Of a stretch of DNA of 64,000 nt, positions 34,880 to 44,258 are shown piece after piece. Source of the DNA: Actinomadura sp. NBRC 104425 (lineage in GTDB: Bacteria; Actinomycetota; Actinomycetes; Streptosporangiales; Streptosporangiaceae). The notes under the pieces are model-generated. The model did no database searches, was not told the origin of the DNA, and worked only from the letters and a program-made list of their open reading frames with translations. The stretch is from assembly GCF_030269545.1 (NCBI RefSeq), contig NZ_BSTN01000010.1, positions 1 to 64,000 of the forward strand, written 5' to 3'. How positions within the stretch are numbered: the stretch's first letter is position 1; the number at the start of each line of letters is the position of its first letter. Made by a program: the position numbers and the translations under genes.

Positions 34880-35450
34880 GACGACGGTGCGGCGCACCCA
34901 CGAGCCCGACGGCGGGACGCCGCACCCGCCGCGGTTGCGGCCGCCCGCGCACCGGGTGGCGCGCCGCGCCATGGCGCACTGGGCGATCGAGTCCGCCCTG
35001 CTGTGGGCCCTGGCGTCCGGGCTGGCCTGGGGCGTGGCCGCCTTCGTCGACGAATGGGACGGCCGGCGCCGCTGGGACGGCCTGCTCGGCTGGCTCGGCG
35101 AGCGGGCCTGGTGGCTGCCCGCCGCAGTGGTCGCCGCCGGGGTGCTCATGACGGCCGTCACGCCGGTGTGGCGCTACCGGGTGCACCGCTGGGAGGTCAG
35201 CGCCGACGTCGTCTACACCCGCACCGGCTGGTTCAGCCGCGAGTGGCTGCTGGTGCCGGTGAGCCGCATCCAGACCGTCGACACCGAGCAGGGCTGGATC
35301 GAACGGCTGCTGGGCCTGGCCACCATCGAGATCAACACCGCCTCGCACGCGGGGTCGTCCGAGGTGGCGGGGCTGCCCGCGGACGTGGCGGCGCGACTGG
35401 CCGAACAGCTCGCCCACCGGGCGCACGACCTGCGCGACGACGCGACGTGA
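34878..35450 (+). CDS. bacterial PH-domain membrane protein (YdbS-like)
   Basis: A 190-aa protein with two membrane helices (SALLWALASGLAWGVAAFVD and WWLPAAVVAAGVLMTAVTPV), followed by a bPH_2 domain: YRVHRWEVSADVVYTRTGWF, LLVPVSRIQTVDTEQGWIER and LGLATIEINTASHAG. It is the YdbS partner in YdbS/YdbT pairs. In other bacteria such pairs protect the membrane against peptides or help lipid homeostasis, mechanism unresolved. GTG 34878 is the only start that keeps the first helix near the N-terminus. It overlaps the next gene by four bases. Confidence 0.9.
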   Translation: MTTVRRTHEPDGGTPHPPRLRPPAHRVARRAMAHWAIESALLWALASGLAWGVAAFVDEWDGRRRWDGLLGWLGERAWWLPAAVVAAGVLMTAVTPVWRYRVHRWEVSADVVYTRTGWFSREWLLVPVSRIQTVDTEQGWIERLLGLATIEINTASHAGSSEVAGLPADVAARLAEQLAHRAHDLRDDAT

Positions 35451-36928
35451 CCACCCGCGACCAGCACCGCGACCACGCCGCCGCCACCGCTCGGCCGCGT
35501 GCGGTGCGGCTGCATCCGCTGACGTTCGTCGTGGGCGCCGTCCGCGAACTGATCGCCCTGCTGGCGGCCGGCGCGGCCGGGCTCGCCGTGGGCGGCCTGT
35601 CCACGGCGTTCTTCTTCACCCTGGCGGGGCTGGCGTTCGGGCTGCTGGTGCACGTGGCCGGCTGGGCGACGTTCACCTACACCCTGTACGACGACCGCCT
35701 GGAGCTGCGCCGGGCCCTCGTCGGCCGCTCGGTCAAGACGATCCCGCGCGACCGCATCCGCGGCGTCGACATCAGCGCGGCGCTCCCGCACCGGCTGCTG
35801 AGACTGGCCATCGTGCACATCGACGCGGGCGCCGACGGGGGAGAGGGCGTGCTGAACGCCGTCTCCCGCCAGGAGGCCGAACGGCTGCGCCGCCTGCTGC
35901 TGGCCGCGCCCACCGCGTCCCCGGAGGAGCCGGCGCGCGCGCCGCGGCGCGTACTGGCGCGGATGCGTCCCCGCTGGTTCCTGTACGCGCCGTTGAGCGG
36001 CGCCTACCTGCTGACGCCTTTCGCGCTGGCGGGAAGCTTCCTGGGAACGCTCTACAACCTCGGGGACGATCTGGGGCTCATCACCCGCGAACGCGTGGAG
36101 CACGTGGGCCACGGAGTGGTCGGCCTGCCCAGGGCCGTGGTCGTCGCCGTGGCGGTGCTGTTCGTCCTGGCCATGCCGGTCATGTCGGTGGTGGCGTTCG
36201 CCCTGTTCAACTGGGACTTCACCGTGTACGAGCGGGACGGGTCGGTGGTGGCCCGGCGGGGGCTGGTCACGCGCCGCAGCGTCTCCCTGGAGCGGCGCCG
36301 CCTGCGCGGGGTGGAACTGACCGACAACCTGTTCGAACGGCTCACCCGGGTGGCGCGCCTGGGCGCCCTGGTGACGGGTCTGGGGGACGCCTCGCACCGC
36401 GGCCGGCTGCTGCCCGCCTCCCCGCGTCCGTTCGCCGCGGACCTGGCGGAACGGGTGCTCGGCTCCATCCCCGCCCCGCTGGTGGGGCATCCGCCCGCGG
36501 CACGCGGCCGACGCGTCGTGCGCGCCGTGGCGCCCCCGCTCGGGCTGGCGGCGCTGGCGCTGCTGGCGGGGCGGCCCGCGGTCGCCTACGGCTGCGCCGT
36601 GCTGGCCCTGCTGGGCGTACCGCTGGGCCTGGACCGCTACCGGCAGCTGGGGCACGCCACGGACGGGGCCCGTCTCACCGTGCGGTCGGGGTCGCTGCGG
36701 CGCCGCCAGGTGGTCGTCGAGCACGGCGCCGTGGTGGGCTGGCGGATCCGGCAGACGCTGTTCCAGCGCAGGCTCGGGCTGGCCACGCTCGTCGTCGCCG
36801 TCGGGGCCGGCGACGGCGCCTGCCCCGCCACCGACATGGCGCACGGCGACGCCGTGGCGTTGGCGGCCCGCATCACCCCCGCGTGGGTCGCCCCCTTCCT
36901 CGAGGACGGCCCGGCCGCCGACCGCTGA
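35447..36928 (+). CDS. multi-PH-domain membrane protein (YdbT-like)
   Basis: A 493-aa protein with about six membrane helices in three pairs, each followed by a bPH_2 unit: FTYTLYDDRLELRRALVGRS with SVKTIPRDRIRGVDIS, FTVYERDGSVVARRGLVTRR with SLERRRLRGVELTDN, and a last unit GARLTVRSGSLRRRQVVVEH. It matches the YdbT partner of the preceding gene; GTG 35447 overlaps that gene's stop. The two are expected to work as one membrane complex. It ends 31 bases before the convergent sepH stop. Confidence 0.9.
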   Translation: MTTRDQHRDHAAATARPRAVRLHPLTFVVGAVRELIALLAAGAAGLAVGGLSTAFFFTLAGLAFGLLVHVAGWATFTYTLYDDRLELRRALVGRSVKTIPRDRIRGVDISAALPHRLLRLAIVHIDAGADGGEGVLNAVSRQEAERLRRLLLAAPTASPEEPARAPRRVLARMRPRWFLYAPLSGAYLLTPFALAGSFLGTLYNLGDDLGLITRERVEHVGHGVVGLPRAVVVAVAVLFVLAMPVMSVVAFALFNWDFTVYERDGSVVARRGLVTRRSVSLERRRLRGVELTDNLFERLTRVARLGALVTGLGDASHRGRLLPASPRPFAADLAERVLGSIPAPLVGHPPAARGRRVVRAVAPPLGLAALALLAGRPAVAYGCAVLALLGVPLGLDRYRQLGHATDGARLTVRSGSLRRRQVVVEHGAVVGWRIRQTLFQRRLGLATLVVAVGAGDGACPATDMAHGDAVALAARITPAWVAPFLEDGPAADR

Positions 36929-36958
36929 CGCGGGGCCGCCCAGTCGGGTCGGGGCCGC

Positions 36959-38677
36959 TCAGTCAGGGCGGCGGGCGCCGAACATGATCTCGTCCCAGGA
37001 CGGCACCGACGCGCGCTTGCCCTTGGCGCGGCGGCGGTTGCGCGCGGGCCGCTGCGGCGCCGGGGCGTCGCCCGCGGGGGTGCCGGTGCCCGGCTTGTCC
37101 ACCTGGGCGGCGGGCATGGCGGTGCGTCCCGCCGACTTCTTCTTGCCCCCGGGGCGCGCGGGCTGGTGCGCGGGCCGCTGCGGCGGGGCCGGCTTGGGCG
37201 CGGCCGCGGCGGGTGCGGCGGGCTCCTGGGGCGCGGCCGCGGGTTCCGGTTCGGCCGCTGCGGCGGGCGCCTCTGCGGGCGCCTCGGCAGCGGACGTGGC
37301 CGGGGGCTCGGCCGGGGTGCCGGCGGGCTCCTCGGCCTGCGGCTGCTCGGCCGCGGCGGAAGGCTCGGGCTCGGCGGGCTGCGCCGGTTCCGGTTCGTCC
37401 TTCGGCGCGCCGGCCTCGTGCGGCTGGGGCGCCTCCTCGGCCTGCTTCGCCTCGGCCCCGCCGTCACCGGCCTCGGCTTCGGGAGCCGCCTTCTCGGCGG
37501 CTTCCGCGGCGTCCTCGGCGGGCCGGGACTCGGCTTCGGCGGGCAGCGGTTCGGCCTCAGCGGCCTCGTCCTTCGTCTCGTCAGTGTCGGCGGCGTCGGC
37601 GGCGTCGGCGGCGTCGGCGGCCGCGGAGCCGTCGGCGTGCTCGGACGCCTCGGCGGTCTCCGCTGTCTCGCCGGCCCCGTCGGCGGGCTGCTCCTGCGGC
37701 GCGGGCTCCGGCTCGGCGGCCTCGGGCGCCTCCCCGGCGGCGGCCGCCTCGTCCTGCGGGCGCGGCTGCTGCGGCTCGTCGGGCGCGTCCTGGGCGGGCG
37801 TGGAGGACGCCTCGGCGGCCTCGTCCGGCGCCGACGCGGCGGCGGGCTCCACGCGCGGCGGCGGAACCGGCGCCTCGGGCAGGGACAGCGGCTGCGGACG
37901 CGGCTCGACGATCCGCGTCGGCGCGGCCCGCAGCGGCGGTTCGGCGGGCGGCTCGTACCCGGCGGGGATGCCGCGGGCCGCCGGGCCGGGCAGCGGCGCC
38001 GGGCCGACGCCGAACTGGCGCGCATCGCTGACGACCTTCATCGCAGGGCGGCGCGGCACCAGCGGCGTGACGGTGTCGCCGAGCGAGTCGTCCTCGTCGT
38101 CCCAGTCCACGGCGGTCAGCCGCGCGGCGACCTCGTCCAGCGGCGACACGTGCCGGCGGCGCGGGTCGAACACCCACTCGGCGGCGTGCGGACGGCCGTT
38201 CTCGAAGAACGACAGGCGCACCCGCCAGGTGTTGTCCTCGCACTTCCAGGAGTCCCACTCGACGTCCTCGAGGTCCACTCCGCCCCGGCCCAGGCGCTCC
38301 TCGACGGTCTCGCCGAGCGGCGGCCCGGGGGTGGACTCGCCGGGCCGGCGCACCGCGACCCGCTGGGCCTGCTGCGCCATGTACTCGCGCTCCTGCAGGA
38401 CCGGACCCTCGAACCAGCGGACCCGCTCCACCGGGATCCCGGCGGACTCTGCGATCTCCTCCGCCGTCTCGCCGGACCGGATGCGAGCCTGGATCTCCTT
38501 GGGACGCAAGGGACTCTCCACTTCGATCTCGAACTGGCCGAGGCGGGAGAAGTGCCCACGGACCGCTGCACGCAGCCGATCGTCGACGGGCAGGGTGAAC
38601 CGGGTGCCTCGGCCCGCGGTGGCCAGGACGAGGTATGTACCGTCCTCGCTGACCGCGACGAGGCGCAGCTCCTGCAT
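36959..38677 (-). CDS. sepH: septation protein SepH (DUF3071)
   Basis: A 572-aa protein with the SepH N-terminus MQELRLVAVSEDGTYLVLAT and the helix-turn-helix-like segment RPKEIQARIRSGETAEEIAE, SAGIPVERVRWFEGPVLQER. Residues about 210-540 are a long Ala/Glu/Pro-rich disordered tract with slippage-type ADAADAADAAD repeats, and the end is basic (RPARNRRRAKGKRASVPSWD) as in the family. SepH interacts with FtsZ in Streptomyces and promotes its assembly. ATG 38677 matches the family start; a longer frame to 38788 is unlikely. Confidence 0.93.
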   Translation of the reverse strand: MQELRLVAVSEDGTYLVLATAGRGTRFTLPVDDRLRAAVRGHFSRLGQFEIEVESPLRPKEIQARIRSGETAEEIAESAGIPVERVRWFEGPVLQEREYMAQQAQRVAVRRPGESTPGPPLGETVEERLGRGGVDLEDVEWDSWKCEDNTWRVRLSFFENGRPHAAEWVFDPRRRHVSPLDEVAARLTAVDWDDEDDSLGDTVTPLVPRRPAMKVVSDARQFGVGPAPLPGPAARGIPAGYEPPAEPPLRAAPTRIVEPRPQPLSLPEAPVPPPRVEPAAASAPDEAAEASSTPAQDAPDEPQQPRPQDEAAAAGEAPEAAEPEPAPQEQPADGAGETAETAEASEHADGSAAADAADAADAADTDETKDEAAEAEPLPAEAESRPAEDAAEAAEKAAPEAEAGDGGAEAKQAEEAPQPHEAGAPKDEPEPAQPAEPEPSAAAEQPQAEEPAGTPAEPPATSAAEAPAEAPAAAAEPEPAAAPQEPAAPAAAAPKPAPPQRPAHQPARPGGKKKSAGRTAMPAAQVDKPGTGTPAGDAPAPQRPARNRRRAKGKRASVPSWDEIMFGARRPD

Positions 38678-39082
38678 GCGTGTCCTTCCTGCCCTTCCTG
38701 ACGGCACTGAGGGCGCATGCGTGCCCTTCCCCCCGGAATCCCGAGTCTCTCTTTCGGACACACCTGCTGCCAGCACCGTACCCGGCATGTCCGAACATCG
38801 CCGCTCTCGAAGCCCTCTTCACGAGGCTGAAGAGGGCACCTGGCCCAGCTTGCCCGTGCGGCGGTCCGGCCGGGGGCGCCCTGCCGGTTTCTTGTGGATC
38901 CTTTTCCACACTGTGCCCGATGCGAGCCCGTGGCTCCAGTCCCGCCGCACGGGTCGCGCGCCGATGCGGCAGTTGCGAGCGTCACGTCGGTGTGTGGAAC
39001 ACGCACAGAGTCCCATTAGTTTCGGTTTGCGGGACTTTATCGGATTTGTGTGGGACAACCTGTTTTAGGGGGACGCTCGTCG
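38678..39082. other. divergent promoter region of sepH and a membrane protein gene
   Basis: 405 bases, less GC-rich at 38990-39070 (TTAGTTTCGGTTTGCGGGAC), where the promoter of the plus-strand gene probably lies. TGTGGATCCTTTTCCACA at about 38893 is an inverted repeat with six-base arms that also looks like two weak DnaA-box halves; a single site is not evidence for DnaA control. Confidence 0.4.
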
Positions 39083-40108
39083 ATGCCGCGACGGCTGCCG
39101 GATGTCAGTACCACCCAGCTCATCGCCAGCGGTGTCGCCACCCTGGCCGCCGCCTGGGGGGCGTCGTACCTGGGGGTGTACGGGACGATCCTCGGCGCGG
39201 CCTTCATGAGCGTGGCGTCCACGGCCGGCACCGCGGTCTGCAAGTACTACCTCGACCAGGGCAAGGAGCAACTCCAGGAGAAGAGCCGGGACACCGCGCG
39301 GGAGGCGGCCCAGGAGGCGGCGCGGGAGGCCACCAGCGCCGACCCCACCCGCACCGTGGTCTGGCCCGCAGGCATGCGCCCCGCGGACCGGGCGCCGCTG
39401 GTCGGCGACCCCGGCGCCACACGCGTGGACCCCGGCGCGCGCCACTCCGACCCCAACGCGACGCGTCTCGACCCGGGCGCCCTGTACCCGCCGGGCGGGT
39501 CGGACCCCAACGCCACGCGCGTCGACGTCCCGGTGCCGCACGGCCCGGCCGACGCCACGCGGGCCGTGGCGGGCGCCCTCGCCGGCGAGGCGGGGGAGGA
39601 GGCCGCGAGTGCCGCCGCGTGGCGGACCGCGTTCGACTCCACGCTCCAGTGGGCCCGGCAGCGCTGGAAGGTGCTGCTGCTGTCGTCGGCGGTCGTGTTC
39701 GCCGTCGTCATGGGCGGCATCAGCGTCTACGAGTGGCAGACCGGCAAGCCGATCGGCGGCAGCGCGGGCAAGGGCACGACCCTCGACCAGGTGTTCGGCG
39801 GCGGCGGTGCGAGCGGCGGCGGCGAAGGCGACGTCACGCCCACGCCCACCGCGTCCGAGCAGGACACCGACGGCCCGTCCGCCCCCTCCGCCGGTCCGTC
39901 CGACGACCCCACGAAGCAGGCGTCCACCGAGCCGGAGCCCACGCCCTCCACCAGCGTCCCGCAGGAGCCGTCGTCACGCCCGACGACGCCCGCGCCGTCC
40001 CGCACGCCCACCCAGGCCCCGTCAGGCACGCCCGGCGGCGGCCAGGAGGACGGCGGCGGTCAGGGCGGCACCGGCTCCGGCGCCGACCCCGACTCCACCC
40101 CGCGCTGA
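39083..40108 (+). CDS. two-span membrane protein with DPxATR repeats
   Basis: A 341-aa protein of actinomycete type. An N-terminal hydrophobic hairpin (TTQLIASGVATLAAAWGASY, LGVYGTILGAAFMSVASTAG) is followed by an amphipathic helix, then a stretch with repeated DPGATRVDPG and DPNATR motifs. A further helix lies around residue 205 (VLLLSSAVVFAVVMGGISVY), and a Thr/Ser/Pro-rich tail of about 110 residues is probably outside the cell. ATG 39083 follows TAGGGGGA. No family function is known. The tail composition suggests a surface or wall-spanning role. Confidence 0.75.
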   Translation: MPRRLPDVSTTQLIASGVATLAAAWGASYLGVYGTILGAAFMSVASTAGTAVCKYYLDQGKEQLQEKSRDTAREAAQEAAREATSADPTRTVVWPAGMRPADRAPLVGDPGATRVDPGARHSDPNATRLDPGALYPPGGSDPNATRVDVPVPHGPADATRAVAGALAGEAGEEAASAAAWRTAFDSTLQWARQRWKVLLLSSAVVFAVVMGGISVYEWQTGKPIGGSAGKGTTLDQVFGGGGASGGGEGDVTPTPTASEQDTDGPSAPSAGPSDDPTKQASTEPEPTPSTSVPQEPSSRPTTPAPSRTPTQAPSGTPGGGQEDGGGQGGTGSGADPDSTPR

Positions 40109-40121
40109 CCGCGGGCCTGGA

Positions 40122-41456
40122 TCAGTCGCCGAACACGCGCCGGGTGTAGGGGTTGGCGAAGCGCCGGTCGGGGTCGAGCTCGTCGCGCAGAGCGACGAAG
40201 TCGCCGAACCGCGGGTAGACCGTCTCCAGGTACGCGGCGTCGCGGGTGTGCAGCTTGCCCCAGTGGGGGCGGCCGCCGATCGCGGTCATCAGCTCCTCGA
40301 CGCCCTGGAAGTACTCCTCGTGCCGGTCGCGGTGGTAGACGTGCACGGCGATGAACGCGGTGGGGCGGTCGTAGGCCATCGACAGCCACGCGTCCTCGGG
40401 CGGCAGCACGCGCACCTCGATCGGGAAGCTGATGCGCCAGTCCCGCTTGTCGAACAGGGCACGCAGCTCCCGCAGCGTCGGCAGGAGCATCTCGCGGGGG
40501 ATCGCGTACTCCTGCTCCTTGAACCGCACCGTGCGCGGGCTGGTGAAGACCTTGTAGGAGGTGTCGGTGTAGGTGCGCGCCCCCAGCGCCCTGGCCGACA
40601 CCGCGTTCAGGCGGGGGGTGACGGCCGGCACGCGGTGGGTGACGCGGTTGAGCGCCCCGAACACGGTGTTGGACAGGAACTGGTCGTCCAGCCAGTACCG
40701 CAGTTTCGGCAGGGGCCTGGCCGGGCCCTCGACGCGGTTGTTGCGCTTGGTCAGGCACCCGTCGGTGTGCGGGAACCAGTAGAACTCGAAGTGCTCGTTG
40801 GCCTCGGCGAACTCGTCCGTGCGCGCCAGCACCTCGTCCCAGCGCATCGGCTGCTCCTGCGCGCGCAGCAGGAAGCCGGGGACGGTGCGCCAGGTGACGG
40901 CGGTGACGATGCCGAGCGCGCCCACGCCCGCGCGCGCGGCGTCGAACAGGTCGGGGCGCTCGTCGCGGGAGCAGGTGACCACGCTGCCGTCGGCGAGCAC
41001 CAGTTCCAGGGCGGCGACCTGGGAGGCGAGCCCGGCGACGTCCCGGCCGGTGCCGTGCGTGGCGGTCTGCAGGGCGCCCGCGACGGTCTGCTGCTGGATG
41101 TCCCCCATGTTGGCCAGGGCGAGCCCGTGCTCGTCCAGGATCCTGTTGAGGGCGTGCAGGGGAAGCCCCGCCTCCACGGTGACCAGCCGGGAGGCGGTGT
41201 CGACGGAGCGGACGGCTCTCAGGCGGTCGGGGCGCAGCAGGATGCCCTCGGCCACGGCCGCGCCGGTGAAGGAGTGGCCGGTGCCGATCATCCGGACCGT
41301 GCGGCCCTCGTCGGCGGCTGCGCGGACCGCGGCGGCGACCTCGCCGGTGTCGCGGGGGGCCAGGACGCGCTGGGGGACGGCGCGCTGGTTGCCCGCCCAG
41401 TTCCGCCAGGTCTGCGTGCTCGCGGGGGACCTCGAGGGGGACCTTGCAGGGAACAT
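40122..41456 (-). CDS. D-arabinono-1,4-lactone oxidase family flavoprotein
   Basis: A 444-aa oxidase of the vanillyl-alcohol-oxidase superfamily. The FAD-binding half shows RMIGTGHSFTGAAVAEGILL (His61 is the usual covalent FAD site), GALQTATHGTG and GVGALGIVTAVTWRT. The C-terminal ALO domain has EFYWFPHTDG and the HWGKLHT signature, ending DPDRRFANPYTRRVFGD. It would oxidise an aldono-lactone or alditol, giving H2O2. It is followed on the same strand side by an MFS gene upstream (44 bases), possibly co-transcribed. Substrate is unknown. Confidence 0.9.
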   Translation of the reverse strand: MFPARSPSRSPASTQTWRNWAGNQRAVPQRVLAPRDTGEVAAAVRAAADEGRTVRMIGTGHSFTGAAVAEGILLRPDRLRAVRSVDTASRLVTVEAGLPLHALNRILDEHGLALANMGDIQQQTVAGALQTATHGTGRDVAGLASQVAALELVLADGSVVTCSRDERPDLFDAARAGVGALGIVTAVTWRTVPGFLLRAQEQPMRWDEVLARTDEFAEANEHFEFYWFPHTDGCLTKRNNRVEGPARPLPKLRYWLDDQFLSNTVFGALNRVTHRVPAVTPRLNAVSARALGARTYTDTSYKVFTSPRTVRFKEQEYAIPREMLLPTLRELRALFDKRDWRISFPIEVRVLPPEDAWLSMAYDRPTAFIAVHVYHRDRHEEYFQGVEELMTAIGGRPHWGKLHTRDAAYLETVYPRFGDFVALRDELDPDRRFANPYTRRVFGD

Positions 41457-41500
41457 GGCAGGACTCTACTCGTCCCACTGTTCATGAGGAAAGTTCATGT

Positions 41501-42691
41501 TTACTGTTCGGCGGTGCGCAGCCGCCCCGTCCCGGCCAGCCCCACGGCCGCCGCCGCCACCGCGGCACCCAGCGGCACCAGGAAGGCGGCGCCGGCCCCG
41601 TGCCCGTCCACGACCCGGCCCGCGATCGACGACCCGAACGCCAGCCCCACCCCGATCAGCGTCGACACCGTCGCCAGGCCCTCGGTGAGCTGGTGCGCCG
41701 GCACCAGCCGCTCCACCAGCCCGTACCCCGGAATCACCGTCGGAGAGATCGCCAGCCCGGAGAAGAACACCACGGCCATCATCAACCACAGGTCGTCGAC
41801 CAGCACGGGCGGCACCAGGCCCGCGGCCAGCAGCACCAGCCCCACGCGGAAACGCCGGTCCAGCCGGCTCTGCCACGCCCGCGCCCCGTACCACAGCGCG
41901 GCCGTGCCGCTGCCCAGCGCGTAGCACCCCAGCAGCACCCCGGCCAGCCCCTTGTGCCCCTCCTCCTCGGCGAACGCCACCCCGGTGACGTCGATCGCCG
42001 CGAACACCACGCCCAGCATCAGGAACACCGGCGCCAGCACCATGAGCCCCGGATTGCCGAACAGCGCGCCGCTGCGGGCCTGCTCGCGCGGCCGCGGCGG
42101 CGGCTCGGTGGCGCGCTGCGCCGCCAGCGCCAGGCAGCCCACCAGGGTGAACGATGCGGACGCGGCCAGCCCGGCCGCCGGGTGCACGCCCGTGGCCAGC
42201 GCCGTGACCAGCAGCGGACCCACCACGAAGATCGTCTCGTCGACCACCGACTCGAACGAGAACGCCGTGTTCAGCCGGGCGGGCCGCTCCCGCAGCACGT
42301 GCGACCAGCGCGCCCGCACCCAGGCGCCCAGCGACGGCTGCGTCACCCCCGCCAGCGCGGCGGCCGGGAACAGCGTCCAGGCGGGCAGCGCGAGCTCGGC
42401 GCACAGGATCAGCGCGGCGAACCCGGCGGCGTTGGCCAGCGCCAGCGGGACCAGCACCCGGTGCTGGCCGTACCGGTCGGCGAACCGGGCGCTCACCGGT
42501 CCGCCGGCCGCGTACGCCAGCGACATCGTCGCCGACACCGCGCCCGCGACGCCGTACGACCCGGTGACCGCCGCCACCAGCAGGACGACGCCGATCCCCA
42601 CCATGGACATCGACATCCGCCCCACCAGGCCCGCGGCGACGAACAGGCGGGCCCCGGGAACGGCGAGCAGCTCCCGGTACGCGTTGGCCAA
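41501..42691 (-). CDS. MFS transporter
   Basis: A 396-aa major facilitator with 12 predicted helices. Helix 1 begins MANAYRELLAVPGARLFVAA, and the loop 2-3 motif is ARFADRYGQHRVLVPL (motif A variant). A central loop carries EPPPRPREQARSGALF. The type is often annotated as a multidrug or sugar efflux pump; no substrate motif is visible. The lactone oxidase gene follows 44 bases later on the same strand, so the pair may be an operon. Confidence 0.88.
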   Translation of the reverse strand: MANAYRELLAVPGARLFVAAGLVGRMSMSMVGIGVVLLVAAVTGSYGVAGAVSATMSLAYAAGGPVSARFADRYGQHRVLVPLALANAAGFAALILCAELALPAWTLFPAAALAGVTQPSLGAWVRARWSHVLRERPARLNTAFSFESVVDETIFVVGPLLVTALATGVHPAAGLAASASFTLVGCLALAAQRATEPPPRPREQARSGALFGNPGLMVLAPVFLMLGVVFAAIDVTGVAFAEEEGHKGLAGVLLGCYALGSGTAALWYGARAWQSRLDRRFRVGLVLLAAGLVPPVLVDDLWLMMAVVFFSGLAISPTVIPGYGLVERLVPAHQLTEGLATVSTLIGVGLAFGSSIAGRVVDGHGAGAAFLVPLGAAVAAAAVGLAGTGRLRTAEQ

Positions 42692-42897
42692 CCCTGGTCC
42701 CCTCTCCCCGTCCGGGTGAACTCCCCGGTAACCTCGACCCCCTCCGCCCCAGAGGTCGCACCGGACGCGCGCGGTGGCGCACCGCGGCTCCGCGTCCGCG
42801 ACCCGTCAGTGATCCACGAGGTCGGAACGTGATCACGCTACCTAAACGTGACAACCGCAAAGAACCTGTAACCAAGCCGTAGCGACTCTCGTTGGGA
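42692..42897. other. divergent spacer upstream of lytic transglycosylase
   Basis: 206 bases. It contains the palindrome CGTGATCACG at 42828-42837 and a reduced-GC stretch leading to the start. I checked for a c-di-AMP (ydaO) riboswitch, common before cell-wall hydrolase genes in actinomycetes, and did not find its conserved core. Confidence 0.4.
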
Positions 42898-44148
42898 ATG
42901 GTTGTGGCTTCCTCCTCACCCCCGCACGCCCCCACCCGGCCGCAACGCACCGAGCAGGCGGGCACGCCGAAGAAGGCCGGGAAGGCCCGTGCGGCGGCGC
43001 CCCGCCCCCCGCGCGGCCGCCGCCGGGGGCTGACGGCCGCAGTGGCCGGCATCGCCGTGCTGTGCGCCGGGAACCTCGGAGGCGGCGTCTACGTCGCGTT
43101 GAGTGCCGACGACGAACGCGGCACGTCCCGCAGCGCCGCGTCGCGCACCCAGACCCCGCCGACCGGCGGCCCGGTCGCCAACGTCGCCGACGGACGCCAG
43201 GTCGCCCCGCTGCGGCGCGTCGTCCCCCCGGACGTGCTGGCCGTGTCGCGGAGCGGGTCCATCGGCCGGGCCGCGATCGCCAGAATCGGCAGGCTCAAGC
43301 GGGTGCAGGACGTCATCGCGGTCGCGGGCGGGGCGGTGCAGCTGCAGGGACGCGGCATCAACACCTTCGCCGTCGACCCCTCGACGTTCCGGTCCTGGAC
43401 CCCGCCGGGCACCGCCAAGCGCAACGACCTGTGGGAGGCGCTGGCCGCCGGCCGGTTCGTGGTCTCCACCGCGGCGGCCGACCAGCTCGGCCTCGCCCGC
43501 GGCACCCGCTACCCGGTGGTGGCCCGCACCATTCCGCAACTGGAGATGGGCGGGTCGGGCACCCTGGGGCTGCCCGGCATCGACATGCTGGTCGACAGCA
43601 AGACCGGCACCCAGATGGGCCTGGTGCCCAACGTCGCGGTCATGGTCAACGCACCCGGGGTGGACGCGGCGAAACTCGCGGCCTCGGTGAAGAAGATCCT
43701 TGGGCGCAACACCGACGTGGTGAACCTGCACGAGCAGCGCTACCAGACCCCCTCCGAAGCGAACGGACGCCCCGGCAGCTATCTGGACCTCTACAAGCAG
43801 GCCGCCCGCAGCTGCCCCGGCCTGTCCTGGACGGTGCTCGCCGCCATCGGCCAGGTGGAGAGCGACCACGGCCGCAATGCGGGCCGCTCCAGCGCCGGGG
43901 CGCTCGGCCCCATGCAGTTCCTGCCGTCCACATGGCGCTCCTACGGCGTGGACGGGGACGGCGACGGCAAGGCCGACATCATGAACCCCTACGACGCCGT
44001 CCCCGCCGCCGCCCGCTACCTGTGCGCCCACGGCGCGGGCAAAGGCGGACGGCAGCTCTACCAGGCGATCTGGGCCTACAACCACGCCGACTGGTACGTC
44101 CAGAAGGTCCTGAACCTGGCCAAGGCCTACGCCGTGCGCTACGACTAG
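42898..44148 (+). CDS. lytic murein transglycosylase (SLT/MltB-like)
   Basis: A 416-aa exported protein: basic N-terminus with RRRGLTAAVAGIAVLCAGNL membrane anchor or signal near residue 45, a Thr/Pro spacer, an unrecognised domain of about 170 residues, and a C-terminal SLT domain. It reads SWTVLAAIGQVESDHGRNAG with catalytic Glu321, then GALGPMQFLPSTWRSYGVDG and IWAYNHADWYVQKVLN. It cleaves peptidoglycan glycan strands outside the membrane. ATG 42898 is preferred; TTG 42892 is in frame. Confidence 0.88.
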   Translation: MVVASSSPPHAPTRPQRTEQAGTPKKAGKARAAAPRPPRGRRRGLTAAVAGIAVLCAGNLGGGVYVALSADDERGTSRSAASRTQTPPTGGPVANVADGRQVAPLRRVVPPDVLAVSRSGSIGRAAIARIGRLKRVQDVIAVAGGAVQLQGRGINTFAVDPSTFRSWTPPGTAKRNDLWEALAAGRFVVSTAAADQLGLARGTRYPVVARTIPQLEMGGSGTLGLPGIDMLVDSKTGTQMGLVPNVAVMVNAPGVDAAKLAASVKKILGRNTDVVNLHEQRYQTPSEANGRPGSYLDLYKQAARSCPGLSWTVLAAIGQVESDHGRNAGRSSAGALGPMQFLPSTWRSYGVDGDGDGKADIMNPYDAVPAAARYLCAHGAGKGGRQLYQAIWAYNHADWYVQKVLNLAKAYAVRYD

Positions 44149-44258
44149 GCCCCGACCCGTCAACGAGGGGCCGCCGGACGTTCACCCCGGGGCCGCGCAC
44201 GGCACCCGGACGCGGCTGGTTGGATGGAGCCATGACCGCGTTCGGAGCGAGCCGATAA

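Noticed and set aside
38885..38915. DnaA boxes or an origin near sepH
   Set aside because: Only one TTTTCCACA-like site and its mirror are present, with no cluster and no dnaA/dnaN genes nearby.
42692..42897. c-di-AMP (ydaO) riboswitch before the lytic transglycosylase gene
   Set aside because: Cell-wall hydrolase genes of actinomycetes often have one, but the conserved core stems were not found in these 206 bases.
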